Source: Candidatus Rokuibacteriota bacterium (GTDB taxonomy: Bacteria > Methylomirabilota > Methylomirabilia > Rokubacteriales > CSP1-6). From it: 34,680 nt of DNA. Of the stretch, positions 23,963-31,926 are shown piece after piece. The notes under the pieces are model-generated. The model was not told the DNA's origin. It ran no database searches and was given only the letters and a program-made list of their open reading frames with translations. The stretch spans positions 1-34,680 of the forward strand of contig QHSZ01000055.1 in the NCBI GenBank assembly GCA_003220595.1, in the 5' to 3' direction. Within the stretch, counting starts at the first letter, position 1. Every line of letters begins with the position of its first letter. Position numbers and translations under genes: made by a program.

Positions 23963-24732
23963 AGCCGGCGCCCCCAGCTCGGCGGCCGCTTCTCGAGGTA
24001 CGCGCTCATCCCCTCACGCGGCTCGGCGGTCGCGTACGCGGCGGCGAACGCGTCGATGCCGAGGCGCACCGCGCTCACCACGTCGGTCTCGCGCCAGCGT
24101 ACGATCAGCCCCTTCTGCAGGCGGATCGCGTCCGGCCCGCACGCGAGGACCCTGGCCGCGAGCGCCTCGGCGGCGGTGCGCACGCGCTCGGCGGGCACGA
24201 CCTCGTTCACGAGCCCCCAGTCGCGCGCCTGCTCCGCCGTGACCGGCTCACCCGTGAGGAGCAGCGCGGCGGCGCGGCCCGGCCCGACGAGCAGCGGCAG
24301 GAGCGCCGCCTGGATGACCGATGGGATGCCGACCCGCACCTCGGGCAACCCGAGGAGCGTGCCGGCGGCGGCGACGCGCAGGTCGCACGCGAGCGCCAGC
24401 TCGAAGCCGGCGCCGAGGCAGGGCCCGTTCAGCGCGGCGATCACCGGAAACGGAGCCGCGTGGACGGCGGCGATCGCGTCGTGGAGCCCGGTAATCAGCT
24501 CGCGCGCGCGCGCCGGGTCGAGGTCGCGCAGGACGGCCACGTCCATCCCCGCCGTGAACGCGCGGCCCTGGCCGGTGACGATGGCGATGCGCGTGGTGCG
24601 ATCGGCGGCGAGCGCCTCGAAGGTCTCGCGCAGCGTGCGGATGAGGCCGGGCTCGAGGAGATTGAGGGGCGGGCGGTCGAGGGTGCACCAGACGGTCGCG
24701 CCCGCCCGGTGAACCGTGAGGGCCCCGGCCAT
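23959..24732 (-). CDS. Enoyl-CoA hydratase/isomerase family protein
   Basis: A 257-residue crotonase-fold protein. The oxyanion-hole segments FTAGMDV and NGPCLGAGFELALACD are present. By alignment from memory, both catalytic glutamates of rat enoyl-CoA hydratase are kept: one in GFELALACD (Glu144 position) and one in GLPEVRVG (Glu164 position), so hydratase activity is plausible. It starts 3 bp after the rhodanese stop and overlaps the HAD gene. It sits outside the main catabolic operon, and its acyl substrate is unknown. Confidence 0.92.
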   Translation of the reverse strand: MAGALTVHRAGATVWCTLDRPPLNLLEPGLIRTLRETFEALAADRTTRIAIVTGQGRAFTAGMDVAVLRDLDPARARELITGLHDAIAAVHAAPFPVIAALNGPCLGAGFELALACDLRVAAAGTLLGLPEVRVGIPSVIQAALLPLLVGPGRAAALLLTGEPVTAEQARDWGLVNEVVPAERVRTAAEALAARVLACGPDAIRLQKGLIVRWRETDVVSAVRLGIDAFAAAYATAEPREGMSAYLEKRPPSWGRRL

Positions 24733-24735
24733 CGC

Positions 24736-25053
24736 TCAGTAGCGGCGCATCGAGGGGTCGACGACGCGCGCCCAGTGGTCGAGCCCCCCGGCCAGGTTCC
24801 TCACGCTCTTGAAGCCGAGGGAGCGCAGGTACTCGGCGACCGCCGCGCTCCGCACGCCCTGGTGGCAGTACACGACGATCTCGTCCTCCGGGTTCAGCTC
24901 GTCGGTCCGCACTTCGATCTCCTCGATCGGGATGTGGACCGAGTTCGGGAGTCGGCAGAGCTTCGTCTCCCAGTCCTGCCGGACGTCGAGCAGGAGCGGG
25001 GCCGCGTGGCGATCCAGCCGCGACTTCAGCTCCTCGGCCGTGATCCCGTCCAT
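24736..25053 (-). CDS. Single-domain rhodanese-like protein
   Basis: A 105-residue single-domain rhodanese of the GlpE type. The active-site loop is CHQGVRS with the nucleophilic cysteine at C63 and the six-residue loop typical of sulfurtransferases. The LLLDVRQDWE and HIPIEEI segments are standard. It would carry a persulfide and transfer sulfane sulfur. It lies 9 bp after an alpha/beta hydrolase gene, in the same operon as a D-cysteine desulfhydrase-like enzyme that could release sulfide, so a small sulfur-handling theme is possible. Confidence 0.93.
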   Translation of the reverse strand: MDGITAEELKSRLDRHAAPLLLDVRQDWETKLCRLPNSVHIPIEEIEVRTDELNPEDEIVVYCHQGVRSAAVAEYLRSLGFKSVRNLAGGLDHWARVVDPSMRRY

Positions 25054-25062
25054 CGCCCTCCC

Positions 25063-25914
25063 CTAGCGCGGCGCCGGCCGCGCCGCGAGGAACTCGGCGA
25101 GCCAGCCGTTCACCTGCGTGGCGTGCTCGATCTGCGGGAAGTGGCCGCACTCGTCCACCCATCGGGCCGACGCGTTCGGCAACCCCTCGGCGACCTCGGC
25201 GCAGTGCAAGGCCGGCACCACGCGATCCTGCCGGCCGTGGATCAGGAGGATCGGCAGATCGAGCGTGGCGAGCGCGCGCCGGTAGTCGTCGCGGCGCGCC
25301 TCGAAGTCCTGGCGCACGTGGCGGAGCGTCGCCACGTACGCGTGGCGCGCGTCGGGCGTGGTCCGCGCCGCGTAGGCGTGGTCCACGAAGAAGTCCACTT
25401 CCTCGCGCACGGGGCGATGGAAGCAGCGCGCCAGCGCCGCCTTGAAGAGGCTCGCCGAGCCCAGGAGCGAGAGCGCATCGCCGACGCCCGGGAGCGCGAG
25501 GAGCCGGTAGATCCACGAGGGACGGAACGAGAAGCCGGGGACGACGCCGCCGATGAGCGCGAGCCGGTCGACGCGCGTGGGATGCGTCAGGGCGTAGGTG
25601 ACGCAGACCCCGGCGCCGAGCGAGTGCCCGACCAGGGAGGCCTGGCGGAGGCCGAGCGCCTCGAAGAAGCCGTGCAGCGCGAGGGCGAAGTACGCGAGGC
25701 GGTAGTGCGCGCGGGGCTTCGCCGACGTTCCGAAGCCGGGCAGGTCGAGGGCGTAGACTGTCGCCTGGCGCGTGAGCGGCGCCACGTTGTGCCGCCACGA
25801 CTCGGCGAAGCCGCCCAGGCCGTGCACGAGCACGACCGCCGGACCGCGTCCTTCCACGACGTAGTGGAGACCGAGCCCGTCGACCTCGCCGCCGCGGAGC
25901 CGGATCTCTGGCAT
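25063..25914 (-). CDS. Alpha/beta hydrolase
   Basis: A 283-residue alpha/beta-fold hydrolase. The oxyanion segment is LVHGLGGFAESW, the nucleophile elbow GHSLGAG has Ser98, the acid is in HGRQDRVVP and the catalytic His is in CGHFPQIEH. The cap region (about 130-205) is typical of C-C-bond hydrolases such as MhpC and of haloperoxidase-like esterases. There is no signal peptide, so it is cytoplasmic. It begins 4 bp after the PLP enzyme stop. Esterase, lactonase or meta-cleavage-product hydrolase roles are all possible. Confidence 0.9.
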   Translation of the reverse strand: MPEIRLRGGEVDGLGLHYVVEGRGPAVVLVHGLGGFAESWRHNVAPLTRQATVYALDLPGFGTSAKPRAHYRLAYFALALHGFFEALGLRQASLVGHSLGAGVCVTYALTHPTRVDRLALIGGVVPGFSFRPSWIYRLLALPGVGDALSLLGSASLFKAALARCFHRPVREEVDFFVDHAYAARTTPDARHAYVATLRHVRQDFEARRDDYRRALATLDLPILLIHGRQDRVVPALHCAEVAEGLPNASARWVDECGHFPQIEHATQVNGWLAEFLAARPAPR

Positions 25915-25918
25915 GCGG

Positions 25919-26935
25919 CTACGATTCTACCAGACCGCCGCCGAGACGCCGGCCCAGGAGGCGCCGGAACGGGAAGAGGCTGAAGACTCCGCCCGTGTGG
26001 ACGAAGCACACGCGGGGGCCGAGTGCCTGCGGCTCCCGGTGGAGCCGGTCGAGCAATCCCGCGAACGCCTTCGCCGTGTAGACGGGGTCGAGGACGATAC
26101 CCTCCGTGCGCGCGAGGCGCACGACCGTGTCGAGCTCCTCCGTGCGCACCTCCCCGCGCCCCGCGCCCTGGTAGCCGTCGAGCAGCCGGATCTCCGCCGG
26201 CGCCTCGACGGGGAGCGCGTAGCGGCGGCGCGCCTCGCCGATGATGCGCGTCACGTAGTCGCGGACGCGCGCGGCTTCCCACGCGATGGGCACGCCGACG
26301 ACGTCCCCGCGCAGGCCGTAGAGCTGCTTCGCCATGAGCAGGCCCGCCTGGCTCCCGCCGCTGAAGGCGGTGATCACGATCGTGTCGAAGTCGGGCGCGC
26401 CGTGGCGGATCTGCTGGGCGAGCTCCTCGCCGCACGCGACGTAACCGAGGGCGCCCGTGACGGTCGCGCCGCTCTCGGGGATGACGTAGGGCGTGCCGCC
26501 GCGCCGCCGCACGCCCGCCGCCAGCTCCTCGAGCACCTCGTCGATGCGCGCCCACTCCGCGTCCGTGCAGGAGCGCAGCTCGGCCCCGAGCAGGCGGGCG
26601 AGGAGCAGGTTGCCGTCGAGCTCCGCGGGCGGCGCGCCCTTGAGCGCGAGGATCGCCCGGAGACCGAGGCGCGCCGCGACCGCGGCGACCGTGCGGCAGC
26701 AGTTGGACTGGAGCGTGCCGCAGGTGATCAGCGTGTCGGCGCGCTCGGCCAGCGCCTCGCCGACGAGGAACTCGAGCTTCCGGATCTTGTTGCCCGTCTC
26801 GACGAGCCCCGTGAGATCGTCGCGCTTCACCCACACCTCGACGCCCAGCTCCTCGGACAGGCGCTCGAGCTGGAGCAGCGGCGTCGGCGCGTGGGCGAGC
26901 TCGACGCGCGGGATCGGCGGGGCGCCCGTCACCAT
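25919..26935 (-). CDS. D-cysteine desulfhydrase/ACC deaminase family PLP enzyme
   Basis: A 338-residue fold-type II PLP enzyme. K50 in TGNKIRKLEFL is the PLP lysine (Lys51 in ACC deaminase), Q76-S77-N78 in TLQSN match the catalytic Ser region, and SGGSQAGL and HTGGVFSLF form the phosphate and C-terminal motifs. The family includes D-cysteine desulfhydrase (D-cysteine to pyruvate, sulfide and ammonia), ACC deaminase and L-cysteate sulfo-lyase. Key residues separating these were not resolved, so desulfhydrase is the default call. A rhodanese in the same operon fits sulfur release. Confidence 0.85.
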   Translation of the reverse strand: MVTGAPPIPRVELAHAPTPLLQLERLSEELGVEVWVKRDDLTGLVETGNKIRKLEFLVGEALAERADTLITCGTLQSNCCRTVAAVAARLGLRAILALKGAPPAELDGNLLLARLLGAELRSCTDAEWARIDEVLEELAAGVRRRGGTPYVIPESGATVTGALGYVACGEELAQQIRHGAPDFDTIVITAFSGGSQAGLLMAKQLYGLRGDVVGVPIAWEAARVRDYVTRIIGEARRRYALPVEAPAEIRLLDGYQGAGRGEVRTEELDTVVRLARTEGIVLDPVYTAKAFAGLLDRLHREPQALGPRVCFVHTGGVFSLFPFRRLLGRRLGGGLVES

Positions 26936-26947
26936 GACCTCACTATC

Positions 26948-27895
26948 TCAGGCGAAGAGGTCGCCAGGCAAGGCGCCGGACGGCCGCTCGGGCGCTCGCG
27001 CGGGCTGGCCCAGCAGGCGGCGCATCATGAGCGCATTCTGGACGGGATAGTCGCGGTTGTTGTTGTTGAAGGAGATGTAGACCTGCTCGGCCTCCTCCGC
27101 GATCGCCGCCACCTCGGGCACGAGCGCCTCGAGCTCCGCCTGGCTGTAGAGATAGTCGTACTTCTCACGCACCGCCGGCTCCTCGCCGCGGAGCTGGGCG
27201 AGCCAGCCGGCGGCGTTCCGCCCGTGGAGACGGAACACCGCCGTCGAGGCGGTCGCCGTCGCGACGCGGGGCACCGCGTTGCCCGTGGCCGGCGCGTCCA
27301 CGATCACGTGGGCCAGGCGCGCGGCGCGCAGCGCGTCGAGCGTCTCGACCGCGTGCTCGCCGTACCAGGAGCGATGCCGGACCTCGACCGCGAGCGTGCA
27401 GCCCGGCAGGCGCCCGGGGAGCGCGGCCAGGTCGTCGAGCCGCGTCCGCTCGAAGTGCACCCAGGGCGCCAGCTGGAAGAGGACGTAGCCGAGCTTGCCC
27501 GCGCGCGCGAGCGGCGCGAGCGCCTGGGCGAAGAGCGTGAGCGCCGCGTCGCGCGCCGCCGCGGGCACGCTCGATGCGTCGATCTCCCCTCGCCGCGTGA
27601 GCGTGGGATGCCGGGGCAGGAGCGCCTCGACCTCCGCGGGCAGGCTCGCCCGGCGTGGGTGATGGCCGGTCAGGAGCGCGTAGGCCTTGACGTGGAAGAG
27701 GAAGCCCGACGGTGTGCGCTCGGCCCAGCGCTCCGTGATCCGGACGTCGGGGATCGCGTAGTACGAGCTGTTGACCTCGACGCAGTCGAAGACGCCCGCG
27801 TAGAAGCGCAGGCGCGCCTCGGCCGTCATGGACTTCTTCGGGTAGAACGCGCCGCTCTCGATCAGGGCGGGATCGGCCCACGCGCAGATCCCAAC
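26948..27895 (-). CDS. DUF72 family protein, start codon unresolved
   Basis: A TIM-barrel DUF72 (YecE-like) protein of about 315 residues. Typical motifs are FDCVEVNSSYYAIP, FLFHVKAYALLTGHH, LAVEVRHRSW, VFRLHGRN and the late FNNNNRDYPVQNA. The family N-terminus (VGICAWADPALIESGAFYP) is encoded upstream of the first ATG (27829), yet no in-frame ATG, GTG or TTG is found before the upstream cyclase gene is reached. A rare start or a small sequencing error is likely; the coordinate given is the start of the conserved sequence. Biochemical function of DUF72 is not established. It follows the cyclase gene by about 20 bp. Confidence 0.82.
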   Translation of the reverse strand, partial: VGICAWADPALIESGAFYPKKSMTAEARLRFYAGVFDCVEVNSSYYAIPDVRITERWAERTPSGFLFHVKAYALLTGHHPRRASLPAEVEALLPRHPTLTRRGEIDASSVPAAARDAALTLFAQALAPLARAGKLGYVLFQLAPWVHFERTRLDDLAALPGRLPGCTLAVEVRHRSWYGEHAVETLDALRAARLAHVIVDAPATGNAVPRVATATASTAVFRLHGRNAAGWLAQLRGEEPAVREKYDYLYSQAELEALVPEVAAIAEEAEQVYISFNNNNRDYPVQNALMMRRLLGQPARAPERPSGALPGDLFA

Positions 27896-27914
27896 GCGGA
27901 CGCGCTCGCGGAGG

Positions 27915-29495
27915 TTAGACGATCTTCTCGTAGACGCCGGGGGGGATGACCCGGAAGACCCGGATCGGCTGCGAGACGTTCTTGAAGGTCCGCTCGCCCA
28001 GGCTCTCGAGGACGAAGTGGGCCCGGATCCGCTCGGCGGTCGTCGGACCCACGATGATCTCGCCGCCCTGGGCCGAGCCCGCGAACCGCGCGGCGACGTT
28101 GGTCGTGGGGCCCGTGGCGGTGAAGGTCCAGCGCTGCGAGGCGCCGGTCCCGAGCTTGGTGGCGCCCACGAGCGCCTCTCCCGTGTTGAGCCCCATGTGG
28201 AGCTGGACGGGCGGAAAGACGCCGCCGTACTCCTCGTTCAGGCTCTGCGTCCGCTGGTGGATCGCGAACGCGGCGCGCGTTGCGCTGACCGCGTGGTCCG
28301 CCGCGCCGCGGTCCGACTGGAAGATCACCATGAGGCCGTCGCCGGCGGTCTCGTTCACGTCGCCGTGCTGGCCCTGGATGATCTCCAGGAAGCTCGAGAA
28401 GTATGTCTGGACGAGCTGGTTGAGCCTCTTCGCGTCGAGCTGCTCGGAGAGCTTCGTATAGCCCGCGATGTCGAGGAAGAGCACCGAGACTTCGACGGTC
28501 TTCTTCTGCAGCTCGGTCGCGTTCGGGTTCTGCTCGAGGAGGCGCTTCACCGCCTCCGGGACGAACTTCGACAGCTCGCCCTTGAGCTGCTCGAGGAGCT
28601 CGAGGCGCTGCCGAGACTCCTGGAGGTGCCGCAGGGCGCTCTCGAGCTCGACGTTCTTCGCCGCGAGGTCCTGGTGCGCCTGGGCCAGGTGCTTGGTCAT
28701 CTCGTTGAACGCGACGCCGAGCTCGCCGATCTCGTCGCCGGCGCCCTCGGGCGCGCGCGCGGTGAAGTCGCCCTCGCCGACCCGGCGCGCCGTCGTCGCG
28801 AGCGCCGCGATCGGCCGGATGATGACCGAGCGCATCGCGACCGTCAGCACGACCGCGGCCGAGACAATCGTCAGGACGCCGATCATGATCTGGCGGTTCC
28901 GGTGGCGGCGCACCGCGGCGAAGACGGGCTCCATCGAGGTCGCCACGCGCACGACCGCGCGCACCGTGTGGTCGCTCCCGTGGCAGTCCTGGCAGGCCTC
29001 GCGGTTCCGGATCGGATGGTGGAGCGTGAAGAACGTGGCATCGCCCTCGCGCGTGACGGACTCCTGGGTCGTGAGCGTGTCGAGCGCCTGCTGGAAGAGC
29101 GGCCCGCTCATGGTCGCGCCCGGCGCGCGCTGCATGCGCGCCAGGTTCTCCATGACCTCCTTGGAGAGGTTGCCCGTCTTCATCACCTGGTTGGCCGTCG
29201 CGAGGTCGGTGAACGCCTCGACGCCGTTCCGGCGGTAGACCATGAACTCCACGACCGGTGAGGAGGCCTTGAGCTCCTTGAGCATCATGCGCGTCACGTC
29301 GGGGCGCCCCTGGAGCATCGCGCCCTCGATGGAGGCCACGAGCGTGGCGGTCAGGCGGCGCGCGGCGGTCTTGTTCTGCTCGACGAGGGCGGCGGACTCG
29401 CGCTGGATGGTGACGAGCGTGGAGACGCCGAAGCCGATGATGAGGACGACAACGATCAGCAACCCGATCTTGATCGCCAACCGCGAGCGGAACAT
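27915..29495 (-). CDS. Class III adenylate/guanylate cyclase with periplasmic CxxCH sensor domain
   Basis: A 526-residue membrane receptor. A first membrane helix (about 8-30) is followed by a periplasmic domain (31-198) containing CQDCH (C168, C171, H172), a covalent c-type haem motif as in Geobacter haem-c sensors. A second helix (203-222), a HAMP domain (about 223-277), a coiled coil (278-310) and a class III cyclase domain (332-515) come next. Metal Asp residues are D342 (FLDIAGYT) and D386 (AGDG). The purine-selecting Lys is Glu (E382) and the usual Asp is Thr, so ATP versus GTP is open. N466 and R470 are kept for catalysis. It follows a TPR gene by 11 bp. Confidence 0.88.
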   Translation of the reverse strand: MFRSRLAIKIGLLIVVVLIIGFGVSTLVTIQRESAALVEQNKTAARRLTATLVASIEGAMLQGRPDVTRMMLKELKASSPVVEFMVYRRNGVEAFTDLATANQVMKTGNLSKEVMENLARMQRAPGATMSGPLFQQALDTLTTQESVTREGDATFFTLHHPIRNREACQDCHGSDHTVRAVVRVATSMEPVFAAVRRHRNRQIMIGVLTIVSAAVVLTVAMRSVIIRPIAALATTARRVGEGDFTARAPEGAGDEIGELGVAFNEMTKHLAQAHQDLAAKNVELESALRHLQESRQRLELLEQLKGELSKFVPEAVKRLLEQNPNATELQKKTVEVSVLFLDIAGYTKLSEQLDAKRLNQLVQTYFSSFLEIIQGQHGDVNETAGDGLMVIFQSDRGAADHAVSATRAAFAIHQRTQSLNEEYGGVFPPVQLHMGLNTGEALVGATKLGTGASQRWTFTATGPTTNVAARFAGSAQGGEIIVGPTTAERIRAHFVLESLGERTFKNVSQPIRVFRVIPPGVYEKIV

Positions 29496-29506
29496 CGTGC
29501 GGAGCG

Positions 29507-29974
29507 TCAGCGCTTGGTGGCCTTCGCGATGGCTTGCGCGAGCTCGGCGGCTTCCTTCGCGTCGAGCGGCCTGAGGCGCTCGAGCACCTCCCGCGCCTCG
29601 GCCAGCCGGCCGAGCTGGACGTAGGCCTCCCCGAGATACTCGAGCGCCTGCGGGTAGGCCGGGCGCAGGCGCAGCGCCTCGCGGTACGCCGTCACCGACT
29701 CGTCGAATTTACCCTGCTTCCGGAGCGCGTGGCCGAGACCGTTCCAGGCCTCGGGGAACGCGGGTCGGAGTTGCGTCGCCTCGCGATACGCAGTCGCGGC
29801 GCCCGCCCAGTCACTCTGCCGCGCCAGCGCCTGTCCCTGATCGAAGCGCGATTCCGCGCTCGGCGCGGCAGGGGTCGCCGAGCGGGTCGCGGCCGGCACT
29901 TGGACGTCCGTGTCGGGGTTGGCGGCCACGAGCGCGGGGAAGATGAGCACGGCCAGGACGGCCGGAAAACGCAT
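29507..29974 (-). CDS. Exported TPR-repeat protein
   Basis: A 155-residue protein with a signal peptide (about 1-18, VAA/NP cleavage) and three tetratricopeptide repeats (about 42-75, 76-109 and 110-143) with the usual W/LG/Y/A/P spacing (AWNGLGHALRKQGKFDESV). TPRs are protein-protein interaction scaffolds. ATG 29974 was chosen over a GTG at 29989 because AGGA lies upstream of it. It is the first gene of the operon with the periplasmic-sensor cyclase, so it may interact with that receptor's outer domain; this is inference. Confidence 0.85.
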   Translation of the reverse strand: MRFPAVLAVLIFPALVAANPDTDVQVPAATRSATPAAPSAESRFDQGQALARQSDWAGAATAYREATQLRPAFPEAWNGLGHALRKQGKFDESVTAYREALRLRPAYPQALEYLGEAYVQLGRLAEAREVLERLRPLDAKEAAELAQAIAKATKR

Positions 29975-30071
29975 GGCCGATCCTACCACGCTTCCGGAAG
30001 GCCCCGCCGTGTCCGGCGCCGGCGTACGCCGTCGCTAACTCCGCGCCAGATCAGGCGCCGAGAACTTCCGG

Positions 30072-30077
30072 TGTCAA
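30072..30077 (-). promoter_or_regulatory. Possible -35 element upstream of the TPR-cyclase operon
   Basis: A consensus TTGACA on the minus strand about 100 bp upstream of the TPR start. No good -10 hexamer is found at the normal spacing (best is TGATCT). Between it and the gene lie three perfect palindromes: CTTCCGGAAG (29991-30000), CCGGCGCCGG (30013-30022) and CGGCGTACGCCG (30020-30031). The 283-bp divergent gap 29975-30257 holds no gene. Confidence 0.25.
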
Positions 30078-30126
30078 TGTGGTATCGAGTTTCCTCGGCG
30101 CATGCCTCGATCAGGGCAACATCTGA

Positions 30127-30154
30127 TTGCGTCGCCCGACGCGTCCTGTATAGT
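30127..30154 (+). promoter_or_regulatory. Sigma-70 type promoter for the transglycosylase gene
   Basis: TTGCGT, a 16-bp spacer and TATAGT preceded by TG (extended -10) on the plus strand. It would give a leader of about 95-100 bases before the ATG at 30258. The leader carries a repeated AAGCAGAAA and ends in AAGGAGG. The local sequence is notably less GC-rich than the rest of the window, as expected for a promoter. Confidence 0.45.
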
Positions 30155-30257
30155 AAGCGCACTTCATTCTTCCTTCCCCGGTCGCGAGAGAGAAGCAGAA
30201 ACGATCGCGGTAAGCAGAAAATTTCCGACGTGGACAGTTTAAGGAGGGCGGCCCGCA

Positions 30258-30905
30258 ATGAGCAGACTCAGCAGAGCGCTCGCGATCCTCACGGTGGTCG
30301 TGGCCATCGGTTTGAGTGGAAGCTTCCTCACCCGCCAGGTCATCGCCGTCGCGGGCGAAGCCGACGCCGAGCGCCTCAGCCGCGCGATCCTCGCGTACAT
30401 CGCGGAGAAGAACCCGCGCGCGCCGATCAAGCCGTTCGAGACGTTCCCCGAGGTCCTGGTCTCCGAGGCGGCGCGCACGAATGTGGATCACTGCCTGATC
30501 CTCGCGCAGGCCGAAGTCGAGTCGGAGTTCCGGCACGACGCGGTCGGCCGCGCGGGCGAGGTCGGGCTGTTCCAGGTCCTGCCCTCCACCGCCGCGCTGT
30601 TCGAGTCGAGCGTCGGCAAGTTCAAGCGGCCCGTGCTGCAGGGCCAGCGCGATCTCGGCGATCTCGCCGATCCGACCGTCAGCACGCGCTTCGCGATGGC
30701 CTACCTGCGCGACATCCTGGTCCGCAAGCCGAACATCAAAGACGCGCTGGTCGAGTACAACGGCGGGCCGGCGGGGCGCCAGCTGCACTACTACCGGATG
30801 GTCATGGGCGCGTACGTCGAGACGCTCGAGCGGCCGGAGCTCCGCTGCCGGTATCAGCCGGCGCCGAAGCGGCCCGCCGTGCTGGCGCTCCTCAACCGCG
30901 CATGA
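30258..30905 (+). CDS. Lytic transglycosylase (SLT) domain protein
   Basis: A 215-residue exported or membrane-anchored protein with a hydrophobic N-terminus (about 7-32) and an SLT/lysozyme-like domain (about 70-195). The catalytic Glu is E88 in VESEF, followed by HDAVGRAGEVGLFQVLPS, the family GLMQ-type motif, and the later EYNGGPAGRQLHYY. Such enzymes cleave peptidoglycan between MurNAc and GlcNAc to give 1,6-anhydro products. AAGGAGG precedes the ATG by 9-10 bases. The 3' end overlaps the convergent thioesterase gene by 14 bp. The specific role (turnover or secretion-system assembly) is unknown. Confidence 0.87.
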   Translation: MSRLSRALAILTVVVAIGLSGSFLTRQVIAVAGEADAERLSRAILAYIAEKNPRAPIKPFETFPEVLVSEAARTNVDHCLILAQAEVESEFRHDAVGRAGEVGLFQVLPSTAALFESSVGKFKRPVLQGQRDLGDLADPTVSTRFAMAYLRDILVRKPNIKDALVEYNGGPAGRQLHYYRMVMGAYVETLERPELRCRYQPAPKRPAVLALLNRA

Positions 30906-31386
30906 ACACGAAGCGCCCGCGCGCGGTGGCGAGCACCGCCGCGGTGGCGAGATCCTCGATCCGTCCCTCGACGTCCGCGTAGCGCTCGCGGTCGGCGACG
31001 AGCTGCGCGCGACCGGCGAGCGGGGTCGCGAGCGGCACCGGCCTCACATAGCGTACGGTCAGCTCGCCCGTGACGGCGAGCCGGCCCGTCGCGCGGACGA
31101 CCGCCCCCGCCAGCACCTCGTCGAGATACGCCGCCACGATCCCGCCGTGAGCCGCCCCGGGTGGGCCCTCGTAACGGCGGTCGATCAGGATCGGCGAGAC
31201 GACGCCGCCTTCCACCTTGAAGCACCGCACGCGCAGGCCGCTCGGGTGCGCCTGGCCGCAGCCGAAACAGCCCGCATAGACGTCGCCCGCGCGCGCGGCG
31301 GGGCACTGCTCCTCGAGCCCGGCGAAGCGCTCGCGGAAGACCTCGGGCAGCGGCTCGGGCACGAGCATCGCGCTGCAGTCTATCAT
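30892..31386 (-). CDS. Hotdog-fold thioesterase (PaaI/4HBT type)
   Basis: A 164-residue acyl-CoA thioesterase-like protein. An N-terminal CFGCGQAHPSGLRV motif is typical of this subgroup, followed by the hotdog core with AHGGIVAAYLDEVLAG, where H80, G81, G82 and D89 correspond to the catalytic helix region of 4HBT enzymes. The start at 31386 is the first ATG and lacks a good ribosome site; ATG at the LVPEPL segment a few codons later is an alternative. It is transcribed alone, convergent with the transglycosylase gene. Confidence 0.85.
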   Translation of the reverse strand: MIDCSAMLVPEPLPEVFRERFAGLEEQCPAARAGDVYAGCFGCGQAHPSGLRVRCFKVEGGVVSPILIDRRYEGPPGAAHGGIVAAYLDEVLAGAVVRATGRLAVTGELTVRYVRPVPLATPLAGRAQLVADRERYADVEGRIEDLATAAVLATARGRFVFMRG

Positions 31387-31463
31387 CGGCTCATAGCCTG
31401 GAACGCTCCCGGGCGCCCCCCAGGGGGCAGGTCCGCGCGCGCGGCGGACGGGGAGGAAGACCG

Positions 31464-31883
31464 ATGCGGACACGCGAGTCGCTGGGCGCCGTGCTCGTCG
31501 CGCTGCTGCTGGCCGGGTGCGCGAGCACTCAGGCGCCGGTGCTGTACCCCAACGCAAAGCTCAAGGAGGTCGGCAAGGACCAGGCCGAGCGGGACATCGA
31601 AGCGTGCCGGACGCTCGCCGACGAGTACGTGAAGTCCACCGCGGGCAAGGACATCGCCAAGGGCGCCGCCGTCGGCGGTGTGGCGGGCGCAGCGGTCGGC
31701 GCCGTCGGGGGCGCGGTGAGCGGGCGGGGCGCGGGCGTGGGCGCGGCGGTTGGGGCTGCAACCGGCGCCACGGCGGGCGCGGCCCACGGGGCCATCAAGC
31801 AGACGGGGCCGAGCCCGGTCTACAAGCGCTACGTGGATCGCTGTCTGCACGAGCGCGGCTACGACGTCCTCGGCTGGCAGTGA
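31464..31883 (+). CDS. Glycine-zipper lipoprotein
   Basis: A 139-residue lipoprotein. The signal peptide ends in a lipobox LLAGC with the lipidated cysteine at residue 19. A long glycine-zipper segment (about 66-113; GGVAGAAVGAVGGAVSG) can insert into or span a membrane, as in outer-membrane glycine-zipper proteins. The flanking parts are soluble and carry two more cysteines (ACRTLAD, DRCLHERGY). GGGAGG lies 8-9 bases before the ATG. It appears to be a single-gene unit with a divergent thioesterase upstream. Role in the envelope is probable but undefined. Confidence 0.83.
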   Translation: MRTRESLGAVLVALLLAGCASTQAPVLYPNAKLKEVGKDQAERDIEACRTLADEYVKSTAGKDIAKGAAVGGVAGAAVGAVGGAVSGRGAGVGAAVGAATGATAGAAHGAIKQTGPSPVYKRYVDRCLHERGYDVLGWQ

Positions 31884-31926
31884 AGCCTGCCGACGCGCGC
31901 GCCCGCCGGGTCGGCGCCCCGCGACG

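Noticed and set aside
29983-30258. A 91-residue minus-strand frame in the divergent gap before the transglycosylase gene
   Set aside because: No ribosome site, no family resemblance, and it covers the promoter and leader of the plus-strand gene.
31884-31926. Terminator between the lipoprotein and PCD genes
   Set aside because: Only a 5-bp stem (CGCCG-GGT-CGGCG) is present, too weak to claim in this base composition.
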